Source of the DNA: Microcaldota archaeon
GTDB lineage: Archaea; Micrarchaeota; Micrarchaeia; Anstonellales; Bilamarchaeaceae
Direction of reading: 5' to 3'
Assembly (NCBI GenBank): GCA_018813445.1
Contig: JAHJBR010000119.1
Location: 1 to 6,543, forward strand
Length of the DNA: 6,543 nucleotides
Shown here: positions 5,331 to 6,543 of the stretch, in pieces
Layout of the letters: every line of letters begins with the position of its first letter
Position numbering within the stretch: position 1 is the first letter of the stretch
Notes under the pieces: model-generated
What the model was told of the DNA's origin: nothing
The model's input: the letters and a program-made list of their open reading frames with translations, nothing else
Database searches by the model: none
Made by a program: the position numbers and the translations under genes

Positions 5331-5350
5331 AAATGCGGATAACTCTTAGA

Positions 5351-5360
5351 ATATTTAAAT
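5351..5360 (-). promoter_or_regulatory. TATA box of the DUF2797 gene
   Basis: ATTTAAATAT on the minus strand, centred 25.5 bases from the ATG at 5330. It is nearly palindromic, so plus-strand firing is possible, but a better placed box for the plus-strand gene lies at 5389-5396. Confidence 0.6.
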
Positions 5361-5388
5361 AGAGCTTGGGAGATGCCTTCCAGTGCTG

Positions 5389-5396
5389 ATTTAAAA
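5389..5396 (+). promoter_or_regulatory. TATA box of the gene starting at 5418
   Basis: ATTTAAAA centred 25.5 bases before the ATG at 5418, the same spacing as the other leaderless promoters here. It decides the start: the earlier in-frame ATG at 5373 would place the box inside the gene. Confidence 0.5.
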
Positions 5397-5417
5397 CCTT
5401 TTTTGAGAATACAATTT

Positions 5418-6032
5418 ATGGATCCGATCCTTAAGATGTTGGAAAACGAAAAATTCAAGTTTTCTCAGCAGAACCCACTAGCTGATTTGGAATTAAAACC
5501 TGCTGCTGTTTTTCCAACAGTTCTTGCAATAAGGCATGAAGAAGAAATGAGTAAAATTCTAAGTGGAAAAAAGATTGCAAACAAAACATCAAAAACCATC
5601 GGAGCTGTAAGCAAACCGCAAGGGCAGGAAATAGATAAAAAAGAAATGGAAACCACTACTTACAGTCTAGTCTACTTTAATCCTGAATTAAAAAAAGCAG
5701 ACGTAATTGAAGGCAGTGTATCGTTAGCATACGAGGATGAGACTCAACAAGTGATAGAAGAGAGTCTTGGTCAAAGGTCCGCACAGGGAATATATTCGCA
5801 CGTTGCAAGCCCTATAATCAGAGAAGGAGTGGATGAAGTAATGCTTCAGAAAATAATGGAAAGAATAAAAGTGGAAAGTCCTGATCCGTTTGGCGGGGGG
5901 GCCGCAGTACAAATAGCAGGGAAAAAGCATGAGTTGGATACTATTGAGGAATTTGGAGATAAACTAATATGTTTTGAAATTGCAGATCAAAGGAAAAAAA
6001 CTGTTGAAGATCATCCTGGTGGGACAGGCTGA
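5418..6032 (+). CDS. Uncharacterised archaeal protein, C terminus lost at a sequence joint
   Basis: I do not recognise this protein. Read from the ATG at 5418 it gives 204 codons, but only about the first 194 residues (to around base 6000) look genuine. The last ten or so are another gene read in the wrong frame. It has no signal peptide, membrane span or cysteine-rich motif, and only one Cys. The first 60 residues are charged and Lys-rich. A segment at about 82-105 (YSLVYFNPEL...VIEGSVSLAY) and one at 163-190 look like beta-rich pieces, with a helical, Glu-rich stretch between. A Gly-rich turn PFGGGA is at 157-162. An in-frame ATG at 5373 would add 15 residues, but promoter spacing favours 5418. 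It is divergent from the DUF2797 gene. The true 3' end is not in the window. Confidence 0.6.
   Translation: MDPILKMLENEKFKFSQQNPLADLELKPAAVFPTVLAIRHEEEMSKILSGKKIANKTSKTIGAVSKPQGQEIDKKEMETTTYSLVYFNPELKKADVIEGSVSLAYEDETQQVIEESLGQRSAQGIYSHVASPIIREGVDEVMLQKIMERIKVESPDPFGGGAAVQIAGKKHELDTIEEFGDKLICFEIADQRKKTVEDHPGGTG
5992..6012. other. Probable chimeric joint between archaeal and bacterial DNA
   Basis: Within about 20 bases, beginning with a run of seven A, the coding frame changes from frame 3 to frame 1, the protein changes from an archaeal unknown to the middle of a GspA-like ATPase, and GC content rises. Neither gene has a natural end here. An assembly or amplification chimera explains this most simply. 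Confidence 0.75.
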
Positions 6033-6543
6033 ATTGAGACAGATCCTGGAAAAAAACGAATTTGATCAACTCAGTGACTGTATCGCCTCCCGTTACCATC
6101 TCTTGCCCCTGGAACGTGTCGATGTCTTTGCTTACATCAGCCATCGTCTGGCAGTAGCCGGCAACAAAGAAAAGATCTTTTCTGAGACGGCTCTTTCTAG
6201 TATTTATGAGTTAAGCCTAGGTGTTCCCCGTCTGATCAATGTGCTTTGTGATCGGGCTCTGCTCAGGGCCTATGAGGAGGAAAAGGGTCTGGTCGATGGG
6301 GAGAATGTTGAGCAGGCGGCGAAGGAAGTATTTGGAAATGGAGGGGCCAGGAGGGAGAAAAGGTCACTGTCGTCCATGGGGATGCTGGTTTTTCTTCTTT
6401 TTCTCCTTGCAGCCGGGGCTGGCGCTGTCTTTTTTTACAGCCGGCTTCCCCTGCCATCGATGCTGGAGGGTGAAAGGGGGCTGGCAGAAAAGTGGGAAGC
6501 TGGCTCTCTTCCTCTACCTGCTGAGCAGGCCATCGCTCCTCCC
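6001..6543 (+). CDS. GspA/ExeA-like AAA+ ATPase fragment, bacterial, open at both ends
   Basis: The frame starting at 6001 is open for 181 codons to the window end and belongs to the ExeA/GspA family, ATPases that help place the type II secretion secretin in the bacterial envelope. Visible signatures are IILVGQAELRQIL at 4-16, IASRYHLLPLE at 28-38, and the hallmark GVPRLINVLCDRALLRAY at 74-91 near sensor 2. A basic linker and one membrane span at about 128-146 follow, then the start of a periplasmic region. Walker A and B would lie upstream and are absent. The frame is closed by a stop at 5965-5967, so the gene cannot continue into the archaeal sequence. GC content is clearly higher: 32 and 36 of 60 in two sampled lines, against 18 and 24 of 60 in two lines just before. 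No start codon belongs to it here. Confidence 0.85.
   Translation, partial: MLKIILVGQAELRQILEKNEFDQLSDCIASRYHLLPLERVDVFAYISHRLAVAGNKEKIFSETALSSIYELSLGVPRLINVLCDRALLRAYEEEKGLVDGENVEQAAKEVFGNGGARREKRSLSSMGMLVFLLFLLAAGAGAVFFYSRLPLPSMLEGERGLAEKWEAGSLPLPAEQAIAPP

Noticed and set aside
5941..6457. Minus-strand frames of 64-67 codons at the right end
   Set aside because: They are antisense to the long open GspA-like frame, which has clear family motifs.
5418..6543. True fusion of an archaeal protein with a secretion ATPase
   Set aside because: The two parts are in different frames, and the ATPase frame has a stop at 5965-5967, so no single protein can span the joint.

Overview
Most of the window (1 to about 6000) is archaeal. 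It carries an archaeal Trm1-type tRNA methyltransferase, a COG4741-type Holliday-resolvase-like nuclease, an Mre11 nuclease, a DUF2797 protein, and an intron-bearing tRNA-Ile whose splice sites fold as bulge-helix-bulge motifs. AT-rich boxes sit about 25 bases upstream of several start codons, which points to leaderless archaeal transcripts. The compact gene packing (overlapping or abutting stops, one ATGA overlap) and the non-canonical tRNA intron would suit a small-genome archaeon such as a DPANN or Micrarchaeota-like lineage. That placement is an inference and is not proven here.

Layout of the archaeal part. Positions 1-731 (+) hold the C-terminal part of trm1. Its 3' end overlaps a convergent membrane-anchored nuclease gene (703-1116, -). 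The nuclease gene lies downstream of an isochorismatase-fold hydrolase gene (1154-2140, -). The 2141-2757 interval looks non-coding, but on the minus strand it holds a tRNA-Ile(GAU) gene split by a 46-base anticodon-loop intron and a 138-base T-loop intron. Upstream of it lies a tRNA-like duplicated element that can fold into a three-way junction, and then a 24-codon leaderless membrane-peptide gene. A divergent promoter region follows. The plus strand then carries mre11 (2764-3870), translationally coupled by ATGA to a family-2 glycosyltransferase gene (3867-4580). The latter ends exactly where a convergent DUF2797 gene ends (4581-5330, -). An unrecognised protein gene starts at 5418 (+).

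At about 5995-6010 the sequence changes abruptly. Reading frame, base composition and gene family all switch to a bacterial GspA/ExeA-like AAA+ ATPase that stays open to the end of the window. This is most simply a chimeric assembly or amplification joint; a real transfer event is possible but less likely. It cuts off the C terminus of the 5418 gene.

Functionally, the coherent theme is tRNA maturation. Trm1 modifies G26, and the tRNA-Ile in this window has G26, C11-G24, G10-C25 and a five-base variable loop, which suit that enzyme. Mre11 and the COG4741 nuclease belong to DNA repair or DNA processing families. No defence island, CRISPR array or transposon was seen.
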